From Terebella lapidaria (taxonomy: Eukaryota; Annelida; Polychaeta; Terebellida; Terebellidae), in assembly GCA_949152475.1 (NCBI GenBank), contig OX424569.1, forward strand, positions 29,371,950 to 29,435,949: a DNA stretch of 64,000 bases, read 5' to 3'. Shown here in pieces: positions 1-14,600 of this stretch. The notes under the pieces are model-generated. The model was not told the DNA's origin and searched no databases. It saw only the letters and a list, made by a program, of their open reading frames with translations. Position 1 is the stretch's first letter. The number at the start of each line of letters is the position of its first letter. A program made the translations under genes and the position numbers.

Positions 1-744
1 TATGTGTGGATGACTATGAAGAGTGGACGGTGAACTGAACATATGTAGTTATAAAATAAACCACTTTATCAAGCACTTGCACAGGATTGGGCTCCTCGTG
101 AGACATTCCCTTGATTAATGTTCGAGACAGAGTTGAATGTCTGTGATTGATGGCAACTCAATGGCACTGACCAGGAATAATCGGTGGGCAATAAATCAAT
201 TGTCTGATTGACTAGAGAAGTGATCGACCACTTATAGAGTGGTATATCTCAAGTTGCCACAATCTGTTTCCACGTCTTTGTAGTGAACTGTATAACATGT
301 GCTTAAGAGTTGTGATGCACTGTTATTTCTGCTAGTATTGTTCTCGAAAACTGAGTGACAATCCTACTTCTTTATAGCATGTTGCTCAGCTGTATATTCT
401 GGAAATTTGCCGATCATGACCATTCACAAACAGCATATGATATGAGGCAAAATTGTTGCTGACGGAGTGTTCATTGACCTTTTCTGCATGTCACATGAAT
501 TATTACATCATGCATATGAAGCTCCTTCTCAGTACTCAAAAATATCATATCTTTCATAGTCACTATACGATACAATGGGGCTGTGAAAAAACGGCGTGAT
601 CAGTGAGAAAGTCATTTGAATTTCGTCGCATAGGGGATAATCATTTTTTTCCCTCTTGTAATGGGATGATTTCCAGAGATAATTTGGTTACATACACAGA
701 ATATTTTGTGTATCATATTGTTCATACACACTCTAGTTTGAAAT
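1..744. repeat. Non-coding; diverged low-copy repeat
   Basis: I see no gene here. About 100-430 resembles 7,920-8,320: both share the phrase TGATTGATGGCAACT, then a 'ggcac..rccaggaataa' stretch, then a 'tcctgaaattt.ccga.catg.ccat' stretch. This marks a diverged copy of the repeat family that is arrayed further right. Confidence 0.5.
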
Positions 745-1107
745 ATGCAAATCATACCTTTCTTGAGCATATTTGAGCTTTGCGTTCACATAAATGAAAA
801 AGTAGAAATGGATACCGACAAACAGACAAATTCATATTCCAAGACCGAGTCCATGGACGAATTTTACAAGATCAGTGTGAGTAGTCAAATCCGAGAGATA
901 CTAGAGTATCAAAGTCAAAGCCATGTGAAAATCACAGACACCCAGCCAGCTGAGTGTGAGATCAGGTGCTCCGAAAGAGTGAGCATCTCCTGCCCCGCAT
1001 GCGACACCCGCTGTGATATTCACACTGGCATATCGAGACGGAAATATGCACATGACTATAAGGACGGGATGATATCTTCCATCACATGTGTGACCGGCTT
1101 GGCATAA
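745..1107 (+). other. Unrecognised open frame of 120 codons
   Basis: This is an open frame that I do not recognise. Its middle is hydrophilic, followed by a cysteine-rich stretch (spacing like C-x3-C, C-x2-C, C) near residues 70-92. The 3' end runs antisense into the reverse-transcriptase relic, so its last ~17 codons probably have no meaning. No splice signals or partner exons were identified. It may be an exon fragment or chance. Confidence 0.15.
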
Positions 1108-2480
1108 CTTTCAACCAGATCATAGTGACGACCATAAAACTTCTTGAATGTCGACCTCAGCCTAGGCATTTGGTATCCTTGTTTGAGCAATTTGGCAGTC
1201 AGAACCTGTGCTCTAACTATGAATTCCTGGTATGATGAACATGCTCTAGCATAACGAATTAAGTGGGACACGTAGACGCCATACGCTGTTGATGCTGGGA
1301 TACTACTGCTCAAGACAGGAAAGTTGATAATGGGAAATCAAAATCGTCACGTTTGTGATATAACCTTGTACACAGTTTGCCTTCATGGTCAATTTCGAGA
1401 TAAATATCAAGATAAGAAGCTGACACTGGAGAATCAGTTGTCTTTTTGATTTCCAGCTTGTCTGGTCCGGATATGTCTGATGTAGGTATTCACCAAATCT
1501 AGGGTTATTCAAGGATATGACATCATCAATATACCTTTAGGTAAAATTGAACGAACTGGCCAATCGTTTATTTCCTCGTTTCATAAGATTTTGGATGAAC
1601 TCAGCTTCATATGAGTATAGGAACAAGTCCGCTAATAGTGGTGCACAATTGGTACCCATAGGGATACCAACCGTTTGTTGGAAAATAACACCACCACATT
1701 CAACAAATATGTTGTCAATGAGAAATTCCAGCATACTAACGATATCATGTTCATCATATTTAGTTGCACAGTCAGTGTGTTCTTTAACAAAATAAACTGA
1801 ATTGCGATTAACCACAAGATATTTATAGCGTCTTTTGCCATTCTTGTGCAAAAATGATTGTTAAATAATATCCTTCAACCTCGCTTTCAGCTTAGTATGA
1901 GGGATAGTAGTGTACAGTGTGGAAAAGTCATATATTCGAATGCTGTTGACAGTGGAAAATGAATTAGATTTAAGGTTATGTATTCACTCTTTGGAGTTCT
2001 TCAATATCCACATTTGGTTTATACCATTTCTGGCATAAGCCATGTCACAGTATTTCTGGTGCCCTTCCTTCACTGCAGATAACAGTTTAGTTAGGAGTGA
2101 TGAAAGGGGTTTAGTAGAACATACAGCAGTACCTGCAATATAACGCTGTTTGTATGGACATTTGTGTAATTTAGGTATCCAATATGAACTAGGAAGTTCC
2201 ATTTCCTTCTGACTGATGTTGATATTATTAGACACCAGGACAGATTTATGATTGTCCAGCATGATTTATGATTGTTTTTAGATAATAGTACAGGTGTATA
2301 TGTTGGGTTGCTGTATGTGCCAAAAATACCTAATTCATCAATGAGGCATTGATAATATATTTTCTTGCAATCAAAAACAATGTTGTTAGATGCCTTGTCT
2401 GCTGATATCATGACAAATTTCTCATGTAAACTTTTTCCATGATCATCTATTGATTTTTTCCATGATCATCTATTGAAACA
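1056..2480 (-). pseudogene. Degenerate reverse transcriptase (Penelope-like or related retroelement)
   Basis: Reading the minus strand from about 2,411 down to 1,056, the frames are broken but collinear. First comes a fragment ending in an 'NPTYTP' motif, then one with 'PSSYWIPKLHK', then 'YDFSTLYTTIPH' (the motif A aspartate region). Next are 'GIPMGTNCAPLLADLFLYSY' (RT palm-type motif, about 1,600-1,680) and 'FGEYLHQTYP'. A C-terminal thumb-like part with 'YGVYVSHLIRYARACSSYQ' follows. At least two in-frame stops (near 1,865 and 1,985) and several frame changes show it is dead. The order of motifs fits reverse transcriptases of Penelope-like elements. I see no GIY-YIG endonuclease and no terminal repeats, so the class call is moderate. 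A short direct duplication around 2,437-2,480 lies at its 5' end. It appears to sit inside a copy of the low-copy repeat family seen to its right. Confidence 0.8.
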
Positions 2481-5400
2481 TTGCTCTGCCGAAATTCCCA
2501 TATTTCCTGTTTTATCGTAACCAATCCTACCACAAACATATCATGTTCAAAAAGTGTTTAGAGTGGTTAAGAGTAAATCATTCTCAACTGAATATGTTTT
2601 CTCTGACGAAAACATTGCTAGTTGATACGAAGCAAGTTCGATTGGGATGTAGCAAAACCCACCGATGTCATAGTGTATCCCATTTTAGGCGAGTATTAAT
2701 TCAGGTGGTGTGAGTGAAGGTTAAAATGTTAATATCCATTACAAGCAAGCCAGCACAAACGATATATAGTAAACGAGATGTGAATGGACGAGCAGTTATA
2801 GAAATTCAAATCACACAGTGATACATGATACACGGAGTTCTTGGTATTACAAATTCACACGCTGATATATTCCACACTAACGACCACAATACTCCTCATA
2901 TGGTGTGCTGTTTTGCGAGGTGCCCTGATAAATTATATTTTGATATATCTGCTTCTTTGCCCCCATCGTCCTGATGAATGCTCACAAGGCATGACTTGAT
3001 ATCTGTGCAGGAATCGCCTAAAGTAGTTTGGAGTGTGACAGATTTCACCACTTTCCTGGCTGGCCTCACTAGGTTTTATCTCATCAATAACTGGCAAATT
3101 TGTGAAAAACCGGAATATGCTTAGAAGGAAATTGTCACTGATGATTCAAGTATATTCCTGCTTAGATATGATAGGTGAATCGAGGGTGTAAAATTAGGAA
3201 TGTATAGAGCTGAGCCATTACCTTTGCATCTAGGGAACACTTCCATTGTGGTCCTAGGACATTGTGTAGATAAATGTTGGGGAAATTGACAGCTTAAAAG
3301 CTTGTAGTTCAAACGACAAGTGAAGGTCATGCAAATTGTTCGCTATATGGCCATGATAGATTGGCTTCCCAAGGTTTGGATAATCAAGGCTGATGATGAC
3401 CATGTTTGATTCGGAGAGTCAAACTTGAGGAGCTTTTGAATGGGTAACTGTGATGGAATGACATTGAGGAGCTTCTGAATGGGTCACTGTGATGGAATGA
3501 AATTTTTTGCAGATTGTTATGCGCCGTTGTGATGTCTGATACCAGACGTCGAGGGATATCTTATATAATAACTTAGTATCTGATTGTCTGTGATATCTGC
3601 ATGATTTTAACTAACAGTATTGTCCAGATTTGAGTGATTTTGACAAACTTCTTCATTGGATTCAGTTTTAGAATATGAATTTCTCTGTAGTATGTACCCA
3701 TGTAATTATGTGTTTAGGAATACATTAAATAATTTGCTTGATACGTATGTTTCATAGTTTCACATTCGTCGATCATCTATTGTAAAAATGTCCAGTGCTG
3801 AGGCAGTGTTTGTAGACAACTTTTGACATATTGATTTCCCAAATGCTGGTGGGGCCAATATTATTTTTGCTTTCATTAATTTAATGACTGACGGAGAAAG
3901 AACAAGTAATAGACTGGTCTGTATAAATGATCAATTAAAAGTATTACAGTGTGTACATGTATGTAGAACATTCTAATCTGTTTACGCATGGCAAGTATCT
4001 CTCCCTTATAACAATTACATATATAAATTTTATAATTATGAGTGACGTGATCGTTGTATTTTTACTATTAAATGACATGTTGAAAGTGGTAACGGTAATA
4101 CGAAGTGATGTGGCAACCTAAAAGTCTGATGTGCCCATTATTTATTGCACTGAAACCTAATTGTTATTACATGCGTAACTCTCCATGTGCGTGGTTGATG
4201 CATAACCCATATCACTTTTCAAATGTTGCCTTGGATTGTCATATAAAATTGCCCACAGATTTTGTTATGATGATCATCCAATTTTCCATGGGATTACTTG
4301 CAGCATGGTGGAACCAAAACGTGTTATTGCCACAAATGCTATTGACTAACCTCTATTTGTTCCTCCTCCTGTGCATTGAGGTCCTGCTATGTCATGATGC
4401 TTGGGCTTTTTGCCAATCAAATAGTACTCTCATGGGTCACGAACACATAGATGGAGCCCATTTTTACCACCCATTCATTATCTAATGCTACGCACTGAGA
4501 GAGCGTAGCAAAAGATAAAATAAATATTTTCTAGATATGCCTGCAATAAACATACATCGCCCCTGAATCCAGCAAAGTTCCATGGACATTATACAGATCA
4601 TTTAGCTTTGTGGTGGTTTAACAACATCGTCTTCGAATCTGTTGGTGTTAAAATGCATGAGTTATCTGCTGAATATATATTTTAGAACACGACGGTTATT
4701 GTCTGTCTCTCGCTTTTGATGCTTGGAAAAATGATGTTTGTTGTTGGTTAAGTCTTTGTGATGAAGATGAATGGAACAACTCCCGCTCGAACTTAGTCAA
4801 AACACCTCTATTTTCGAGGAATTGGAAGATAATATCGCACTCTCTCTCTCATCTGCTGAATCACGTGAAGCATTGTATCATGAAGTTTGATAAGTTTTGA
4901 AAAATCATTAATATTGATAAATCTCTGGTGTAACCATTTTGCCTTATTTATGTAAACAATGCCGCCCGCGTTTCATTTGATGGAATGATGGAAAAGTTCA
5001 GTTAAGACCAGTTTTTCTGGCGTCAATTCCGTGCAGAGAAAAATTAGCACTTTTATCTTCTTACAGTAAACTTCTTGAAAGTTGAAATCTATCTTTTGTG
5101 GTATTCGAAAACTTACAAAAAACATTCCTACCTGTTCATAGGATGCACTGGTACCATGCCTAGAGTGTCGTTCATTTTTTTACACTGATAATGTATCTCT
5201 TATATCTCTGCACAACAAAGGGCTGAATGCCGTGAAAGCTGCCCAGTGTGTCAAGGATAAAGGACTTGTTGTTTCCCCTCATGGGATGCTATACATAGTG
5301 CATTATTTGCTAATGGGTTGAGACGACGATAAACCATCTGCGATGTTACAGAAGTAGCATTAGTATGCGTATAATTGTGTGCTGCAGGAGGTGAATAAAA

Positions 5401-5800
5401 TAGTGGATCGTGTCACTTAGTACGGTACGTGAACATTGGCATTTCAACAGTCAAAATTAGAAGCAGTCATGCTGTGATTATTGTATATCCAATATCATTC
5501 ACTATGAACAATAACGAGCGTCTATATACAATGTGAACGTTCGTATATCAAACCCCGAAATGCATATTTCTTCATGCCAATCCGTGCGTGGTTTACTACC
5601 GTTCACTCAGCTGGTACTGGTTATTTACTACTCTACGCAGTGCGCATTCATTGCCGGTGAGCTTTGCACACTGGTGTGCTGTTTCTCTAACCACACCAGT
5701 TACTCATTCACATACATGCATGCACGAGCTGACACATAACTGCACACAACCATACATCTTACTACTCAAGGCTACACCACACCTTCACAAACACATGTGA
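2481..5800. other. Non-coding stretch, no supported gene
   Basis: I found no supported gene. Positions 3,300-3,620 belong to the diverged repeat family ('gtagttcaaacgacaagtg', 'gtgatggaatga'). A local duplication of about 40 bp lies at 3,425-3,505. An open frame at 4,105-4,485 has no recognisable domain and an odd hydrophobic composition, so I do not call it a gene. Confidence 0.5.
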
Positions 5801-6375
5801 CGTCACTTTGTCACTAACTCAGAGCCGCTATATAAACTCGGGGAATTATGACCACGGGGAGACTCAGCAGTGGGGGTGGTCACGCCGACACCTTCCACAA
5901 TAATGAACACCCATCCTGGCATAAGCTGACATCTCGATAGAGAGATATTGAGGAATGCGGCCCTCAAGGTTTCCCGACTTGCCACGCTACATTTAAGGAC
6001 ATGGAGCAAACTACTGAGACTCAGTAACTGAGTATTTCCCCCGGTCCTGCTTACTTGTGGCAAGGGAAAGACACTAAATTATGACTGGAGGTCGGAGTTG
6101 ACACCGAAAGGTAACTTATTCAAACCAAACACACCAATATTTATACGGCCCAAGGATTTACGAGCCCACAGCCGTGGGGACCTTCTGTTGGAGCGTTCAT
6201 ACACTCCAGTCAGGAGATCAAGGATTCCACCTCCATTCCCTGGATTCTCCGCTTAACCCGACACAACGAGAGAATCACTATACCCCGTAACGTGAGTTCA
6301 TGATGATTACGGTGACAAATTATCGAGTTATCTACGCACTCGAATTGTCTACCGGATCTGACACGTCACTTCGTT
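5798..6375. other. GC-richer island with TATA-like and CRE-like motifs, identity unknown
   Basis: This block is visibly richer in G+C than its surroundings. It begins with TGACGTCAC at 5,798 and carries a TATA-like CTATATAAA near 5,829. It ends near 'tgacacgtcac'. No open frame of note is present. It could be a solo long terminal repeat, another transposon fragment or an unrecognised promoter. I cannot decide between these from sequence alone. Confidence 0.25.
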
Positions 6376-7825
6376 ACATATAAATTCTTTGAAGTGTTGG
6401 TAAATTTTCATTCCATTGATTGGAAAATTGGAAATCAATAGCAATGCAACTACTTCAAATCGGTGGTAATCGGTAGTAAACTGCACCCATCCTAATTGCA
6501 CGATACTCAAAATTACCTTCATCCTTTTGCAATAGGTTTGTATGCATGCATTTCAAACTGTGTAATACATATGGACCTACATGTATATTAGATTGTTGTG
6601 TACTAAAAACTTTGATCCAACTACGGGAACGTCTGGTCGGATTACTTTACGTTCCAAGTAGAAATTGTGAATTGTTGTGCTTATATTTAGATTGACTATT
6701 TAAGGCACGTCAATTGGTAGATATGTTTGAATGCTATATATATTTTCCGATGCACCCAACTCATCCACTTCAATGAAAGCAAACGTCAGCTGATGTGATC
6801 TATATCCGTTGTCGGCTAGTTCTTCAAGAACTTTCTAATGAAGCAGCCACAACCAAAACTCTCTTGTGATTCGAGAAGTCAGTTATCAGGTTTATTCAAT
6901 AGCACCACCCGGCAACGAGACATGGGCAACAGATGAACATTTCCGCGTTGGGACTGATACCTGTCTGGTAGGTTACTTAGGAAGGCGTCCACGTTTAAAG
7001 CACACATTATCAACACTTCCGGAGCACATATGGTTAACCTGTTCAAATCACCATGCTCAATTCTTTTTTGCAGCCTGTAATTGTGTGTGTTATAGTATGG
7101 TTGGCTTTCGGAAAACATATATTATAGCCATGCGATAAACATCTTGGGTCAATTAGCGTCTCTGTGACAATGACTTTCTTATACATGCATGTATTTGTTG
7201 ATTGGCTTCAGAATATCTCAATCATGAGCTTGGACCGACATCAAATCTTGGGTTTGAAGTTTAACGTATGATTTTGCGTTGGGTTCAGCTCAGCACAAGT
7301 TATCTGCTTTGGTCTGCATTCACGTCAACATATGCATCCCCAGATACGTCACTATATTCACCCCAGATCAGACATAGCCCAGTAATATTTATTGACAGAA
7401 TGGCTCAACTGACAAAGTCCACCAAAGCGTCTCAGACGTGACCCCATGAGTGGTTGTCCTTTCTGTTAATGGTGTGCACTAGGCTGGTCCGGGATTATGT
7501 GTCTTTAAAGTAGAACATTGCATTTGGGTGGCTTGCTGTGCCTTTTGCATTCATATATGTGTTGTATATTTAAACATTTGATTTCCCATGTAGAGAAGTT
7601 ATGTTCTTCACTGAAAAACTCTTTATGTTTGTGATGAGAAAAACTCATTTGACAACAATTTGTGTACATTAATTACCTTGAATAAAAAAAAGCGTATTTG
7701 ATCCGTTTCATTCCATACAACACTATCTTTACAAAAATTCACAAGACTATCAAATCCATGAAATAATAATTTTTTTCACAATTCTGTGTATCACTCATTG
7801 ATGCCTGTGCACCTCAAGATGTTTC

Positions 7826-8570
7826 CTGTTGATGAATCGTGTCCTGTCACCTAGAGCACATTGACATTACAGTGGCGAAGCTATGAATTCAGCCAGCAAT
7901 GCAATCCCGGTCAAATAAGGTTGGCTTCTCCTGTAAGACATACTTCTGCACTTCCACACCTCGTAATTCCACAGCGCGGCGTTCAACGTCACTGATTGAT
8001 GGCAACTTAATGGCACGGGCCAGGAATAAATGGTGGACAATCAATGGGTTGTCCCTCCATCGGATAGAACGATCGGAGTTGTTGGTTACTTAAAACGTGA
8101 TGTATCTTAGCCTGCTTGATTTCCAATGATTAGACAGAATGACTTTTGTGGAGGAGATGTAGAATACTTCATGTATTTTCAAAAAGTTTTCGATGAACCA
8201 TCCATGTGACAGTGCCATGTATTACTCTCCCTCCCTCCCTCACTCTCTCTCTCTCTCTCTCTCTCTCTGTATCTTTTGTCTGGTGTAGATTCCTGAAATT
8301 TTCCGACCATGGCCATCCACAAGTTAATGCCATGAATATATAAATGTACAATTTTACAGCATATTTGAACTTCCAATGGACATAGCCAACAATACACTAG
8401 CCAACATAAATTCAACATTGCTGTTAATCCCTGATGGCTAGAGTCCAGAAAGGCAAAGTTGTACGACGATTGTAAGTTTTTACCTATAAATTGACATTTT
8501 GGATATCTCGTCCATTCCGGTTTCAGGATTATAGTATGCAGTTCATCCTTAAATGCAGATATTGTTTTCA
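7826..8570. repeat. Diverged copy of the low-copy repeat seen at 100-430
   Basis: Positions 7,990-8,090 match about 138-230, and 8,283-8,325 match about 395-435 by eye. A (CT)n tract lies inside. No coding potential was recognised. Confidence 0.5.
8242..8268. repeat. (CT)n microsatellite
   Basis: An uninterrupted CT run follows an imperfect CTCC run. Confidence 0.95.
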
Positions 8571-8689
8571 ATCACACATTTCTGGCACATGTACGTAGAA
8601 CACGAACGAATGCGAACACAATATATGTAAAATACATCTGTATGTGCGTCGGTTTAGATTAATATCCCAGTGATAGAAACCTTACAATC

Positions 8690-11600
8690 CCGTAGTTCAA
8701 ACGACAAGTGGAGGTAATTCCTAACTGATCCTCACAGGGGTATGATACATTGGTTTCCCAGGGCGTCTGTGTAATCAGGACAGGTAATCACAAATAATGA
8801 CCACGTTCCGTAGGTGACCCATCTAAGTGTAGCTATTCAGTGGATCAGTAGTGTCACGACTGTGATGGAATGACCAATGTATACAAGTTTGATGTTTGGT
8901 TCAAGAGTGTGAGAGTAGTATGACTTATATATACTTCAAACAATTTGCTAAGGAGCGAACCGAAACTTGGGCAAATGTACATGTATTTCCATGGGGGAAT
9001 TCATTGATTTTAAAAGAAAAAAACATTAAAACAATTAAATGAATTAACAGTAAAGACCTATTTACTGTTATAACATATAACCGATTCAGTCATGATAATA
9101 ATTGAGCCCAAAAGGTTTCTGGAGCAAATAACTCAATCCTGAGCAAAATACCGAAATGTATTTTTTTGCTCCTTAGCAAATTGTTTGGATTGGAGTGTAG
9201 GATGCAACAGAACATAGCCTCTGCGGATGTACACTTTAACAGTGCATTGCCCGTTAATATCAGGCATATTGATAACAACTGTTGAAGAACATGCAAACTT
9301 TATTTTTCAGGAGTGGTTTGGTGTTTTACATATGACGACATTTCGGGGTCCTAGAACAGCAATGGTTATCGGGCTCATATGTGAGTGATAAACGGCTTCA
9401 ATTATTTCAATGCTACGTCATTTTAATATTTATCCCGCCCCCCCCCCCCCCCCACCCATCCACCTGAAATCAATTTAGTTTTTGTTCATGGTATCTGGGA
9501 ACTTACCGTAGACCAAATTGTAAGGTCATCAACATGGGCAGAGGTATTAATGAATTGGTTTATTTTTGCATGTACATGTAGTTTACGGGATCTTTCATTT
9601 TTTTTCCACAACCAATGCAACATATTTATGTTAGTTTTCAAATGACAAATACCGAGTCATCTCGCTTCGGATCAAGCTTTCTGAAACATCTGTATCAATG
9701 CCACGTCTATTTCTTGAGAAATTGCATGACTTGAAGATGACCCAAAAAAAGACGAATTTCAGCAATTTCCCGACCTTTCTGGCGTATTTAACCCGAGATT
9801 ATCCATCAACGACACATCTGGAGAATATTATGATTATCTTGAAAGACAAAGCTCAAGGACACTCAAACTTTGTCAAAGAAAAGGAATGACGGATAGTCTA
9901 CGGTCATGCATTTTGCTCAATGAGGGATATTACCTTACATATATGGAAACCGAATGGCAAACTCTGAAAAGTGGTTTCCAAATTGTAATGTACTTTTTCC
10001 TTGATATTCAATAACACCCATATTGGTGGGACAAATCAGTCATTTTGATCAGCATGAAAACCACCTTCACAATAATAATGTTCAGCTTCTCTGCATTCGA
10101 TTGAACCCAGGGTAGATCATAGAAAAGCCGATTTCATGAAAAACATTAAATCAAACAAAAATGGAAAGACACACAGAAAAATAGACCCTACCAAATGAAA
10201 GCATGCTCCTCAGTACTAGTTTATCCACGCATACTGTCAATCGTACAATGTAGCTTGAGACAGTTTGATTGACAAGTAACAAAGTCCCCCCAAGCGCATC
10301 ATACGTGCTTCCATGTGTGTCTGCCCTTTCAGTCAGTAATGTCAGAGGAGTCATCCTCTGTGATATGTCAGATTAAATCAGTAAGACATCGCGACAGGTA
10401 CATGTGCGAAATTTACCTAGAAGGGAAAGTTCTTTTATTCAAAGAAAGCATGAACTGGTTCTTGATATTTAAAAAGTAAAATTCACGAGAAGAATGTCAT
10501 GTTCCGTTATTTGGTTTCAAAATTGAAAACGTTTCGTGTTCTAGACAATGGAATATGACAATTTTCATTGTTTTTCTGGAAGTCGGTACTTGATTGTATG
10601 TTAGCTTTTGACAAAAAATCTGTTAAATTTGTGAAAAGCAGTAAGATTCACACAAAAACTTCAGTGATGATATATATACATTTGTTTACCACTAGAAATG
10701 GTGCATGGTATGTATATGCTGCAATAGTGTTTATCAGCCCATACATCACGGGCACTTTGGCGAACACCTGCGAGGAGAATTTGGGGAGAAACATTAAAAA
10801 ACATATATTTATTTTTTCGTTTTATTAATCAATTGGACATGTTATTCTTAATGGTAAAGGATGTAACAGATATATCATTCAACGTGATACAACTGTATAG
10901 TAGAAACACAATGTGTTAATTAATATCAGTCACCTTGGACTTGGCACCTCACCAGCTTGTTATTCAACAACATATGAAGGTCAGTCCTGACTGTTGGCCG
11001 AATGGCCGTGATAGATCGGCTTTCCAAGGCTTTAGGAAAATCAAGGCAGATAATAACAGATAATGACCATATTCCTCGGGTGATCCATCAGTTTGTATCA
11101 TTTGAGTGGGTCAGTAGTGGCGCAACTGTGATGGAATGACCAATTTATACAGGTTGCACTATATTTTTGCACAGATATAGGGCTTACTGAATTAAATGCA
11201 TTTTCACTCATTTCGTGCGATAATTTACATGTATAGTACATGAGCCAGCTGCCAGATTGTGTAACGATGTCATGTGTATGTGCAATAAAATTTCACTAAC
11301 TACTATGTGCAATAAAATTTCACTAACTCTATGAAGCAAAAGATATCTTCAAATGTTCAGGAGTGGATTGGTGTTTGTCATATGACAACCTATCAGTGTT
11401 CTACAACAGTAAAGGATGTTAGACTCGTAAGCAAGTGAAAACTAGTTTCAATTATTCCAATACTACATCATTTTCATATTCAAATGTTTCTACTGCACTT
11501 AAATCAGCTCAGCTTTTGTTCCCAGTATCTATGAGATCTGCATTTGGAATTTTAAATCTTGTAGATACATAGAAAAACACCATTGAATGTTTCGGCCAAT

Positions 11601-14600
11601 TATCCTACGTAATGCTTCCCCGAACCCCCCCCCCCCCCGGCCTGCTTCTCTTGTTAAAATTTGAACGCCACATCAAAATCTCATTCTGCGAATCTAAAGC
11701 TTCTCGAAACGTTTGTATCAACAGTGCGACTAGTTCGGGAGAGATTGGATGAATAGAGCATGCCCCAAAATATGACAAATTTCAGCAATTTCCTGACCTT
11801 CCTAGGTTCAATGCACCTCAGATTATCTGTCATGGACACATCTGGGGAATATTATGAATATTTTAGAAGACGAAACGCGAGACGACGATCACTCAAACGA
11901 TCACTTTTTCAAAGGAAAAGAATGATGAGTGATCTATGTTTGTGCATGTGAGGCTAATGAGTAAAAAAAATAACTCACATAATCGGGAACTTCATCGCGA
12001 CTTCTGAAAAGTTGTTTCTGAATTTATGCGCATTTTTTCTTCAGAACATAGGCATCGATATTTGATGAGAACATATTCGATGGTGTGACAAGTTAATCGT
12101 ATCTAACAGTATGAAAGATTCTGCAGAATGAAAATGTCCAATATTGTGTATCTGATTGCAACCATGAGAAAATTAGGCGCGCCCCAGCACTTTTATTTTC
12201 TTACATTAGCTTGCGAAGGTTGATTGACAAGTAACAAAGTCCCCCTAAGGGCATCATACCTGATTCCATGTCTGGCTTTCCTTTTAGTTAGTAATGTCAG
12301 AAGAGTGATCTTCTGTGACACGTCAGATTAAAGCAGGAAGAAATTGCCATAGATTGCAGGTGTGGAATCTACGTATAAGGGAAAGTGTTTTCTAAAAAGC
12401 GTGAAATAGAAAGAAAGCGTGGAATGGCTCTTTGTACACGTATTAGATAGCACAATTCACAGGGAAAATGTCATATGAGGTTGGTTGTTAGGGTGGTGAT
12501 TGTGCTGAAGAAATCTAAATTGGAAAACATCTTTAATTCCTCTTCAAATGAGTATGGAAAATGACGAATCTCAGCGATTTCCTGGCCTTCTATTAGCTTT
12601 TAAAAACAAGAACATGTCCAAATTGTACTGCAGAAAAATATTCAAGCGAATATTGACAGTGACCATCATTCTGGCTGATCTCCCAGAAATGAGGCATGAG
12701 TTGTCCATGTTGTGAATATGTATCAAACTGATCCATCACTGGCGCATTGAGGGTCGGTTTTTGATTTCCCAATACAATGTTTTTATAATTTGATGCAATT
12801 TGTGGCCGAATGAGATAATGCAGGTATCATCCATGGAGCCCTGATAATCTTGTGTTTTGCAATGGTGATGGTTTTCATGGGAGCATTGATATTTATTATA
12901 TTGTTTAACACATTCACAAATTTGTCACATGCCTCTTCAGGACCTGATGCACCTAGTGAATTTTCCCAATTTCTTTTAATCTAAATCACACCGTGTTTTC
13001 CTAATTGCGCGTCTCTTTCTATGTTCAAATCTATTTTTCTATGTTCAAATGTTTACACGGTTCTGAATGTTTTTGGGAATAATTCACGAACAAAATACAG
13101 GAAAATGGTCGGATATATCGTGAGCTAATATTGCAGAATGCAATGCCTGTTTGTATGGCGCCCCGTTCGTGCCACAAAAAAGAGAATTTATTTTGTTTCT
13201 AACTCATACGTATGAGTTACTAAGTCATATGTATGAAATAAAAAGTCATACGTATGAAATAAAAAGTCATATGTATGAGATAAAAAGTCATATGTATGAG
13301 ATACTAAGTCATACGTATGAGATACTAAGTCATACGTAGGAGATACTAAGTCATACGTATGAGATACTACGTATGACATAGTATCTCCTACATATGACTT
13401 AGTATCTCATATGTATGACTTTTTATCTCATACGTATGACTTACTATCTCCTATGTATGTCATAGTATCTCATACGTATGACTTAGTATTTCATACGTAT
13501 GTGTTAGTATCTCCTACGTATGACTTGTTATCTCATACGTATGTGTTAGTATCTCCTACGTATGACTTTTTATTTCATACGTATGAGATAAATAACAACT
13601 TCCCTTTTTGGTGGCACGAACGGGGCGCCATATGTTTGTGTTATGTCATATATAACATAAATATTGTCAATCAGCGTTGCTGTGCTATGAGTAATGCGCA
13701 TAGGCTTCGTTATTGTAGGAATAAAGCCATCTGCGAACATTGAGTCAAGTAACTGTGAGGTTTGTTCATGGTTTCTCAGCTTTAAAAATCGGAATTTTGA
13801 TCTGTACCAATGATTACGTTTTTATAGACGTAGAATCAATACCAAGTATTAAGTATTCCGAGCGAACAAAACAGGGTCCGTTTTATAGTTGCGCAGTTTC
13901 GTAAATATGTCATAAAATCGTTGGACAAACAAAACATTAATGTTGTTTGGAATGCATCAAAGTTTTCAAAAATCCTGATCGTCCTTGCTCGTTTGTATGT
14001 TAGGTTTACAAACCTCCTGAACATCAAAATATCGTCAATGTTCAGCATTCCAGCTGTTCTTGTCATAAATAGACGCATAATATATGTATATAGTTATGGG
14101 TATTATCTACCTATTTCATTGCCGGTGCTTTGGGGAATAACTGCAAAGTCCATGGCGAATTTGGAAGATAACACATTAGAAAAGAGAAGCATGAATGTGT
14201 TTTTTTTTTTATAAATATTCGGGAGATAACACAAAAGATATACAAAAATGTGTTCGTTCTTTTCATGAATCTGATGGGCAGATTAGTCGTAATGGTAATG
14301 TAATTATGTACCTGATATATCATTCAACGTGATCCAGCTGTTTAAAAGAGACACAAAGTGTAGAATAATGCCAGTCTTTGTGGATTTGACACCTAAAAAT
14401 GTTTTACTTTTAACAACACCAGAAGGTCAGTTCCAACTGTTGATTCAATGGGCGTGATAGATTGTTTTCCAATGCTTTCAGAAACTCGAGGCAGATAATC
14501 ACAGATAATGACCATGTTTGTCTTTTTATCCATCTGTACATACAATGTGAGTGAGTCAGTGACGGCGCGAATGTGCCATCAAGGTTGCAGAATCATCTTA

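Noticed and set aside
4105-4485. 126-codon open frame, hydrophobic
   Set aside because: No domain, splice context or repeat relation was recognised; both strands were read without a transposase match.
13200-13600. Possible CRISPR-like array of short palindromic repeats
   Set aside because: The 21-bp units have near-constant spacers, lie between inverted terminal repeats with target duplications, and sit in an animal genome.
13151-13743. Open frames with repeating HTYE/HTYD heptads, on both strands here and at 25,612-26,039
   Set aside because: They arise because the transposon module is 21 bp long, palindromic and free of stops in several frames. Frames are open on both strands at once, and there is no start context or domain.
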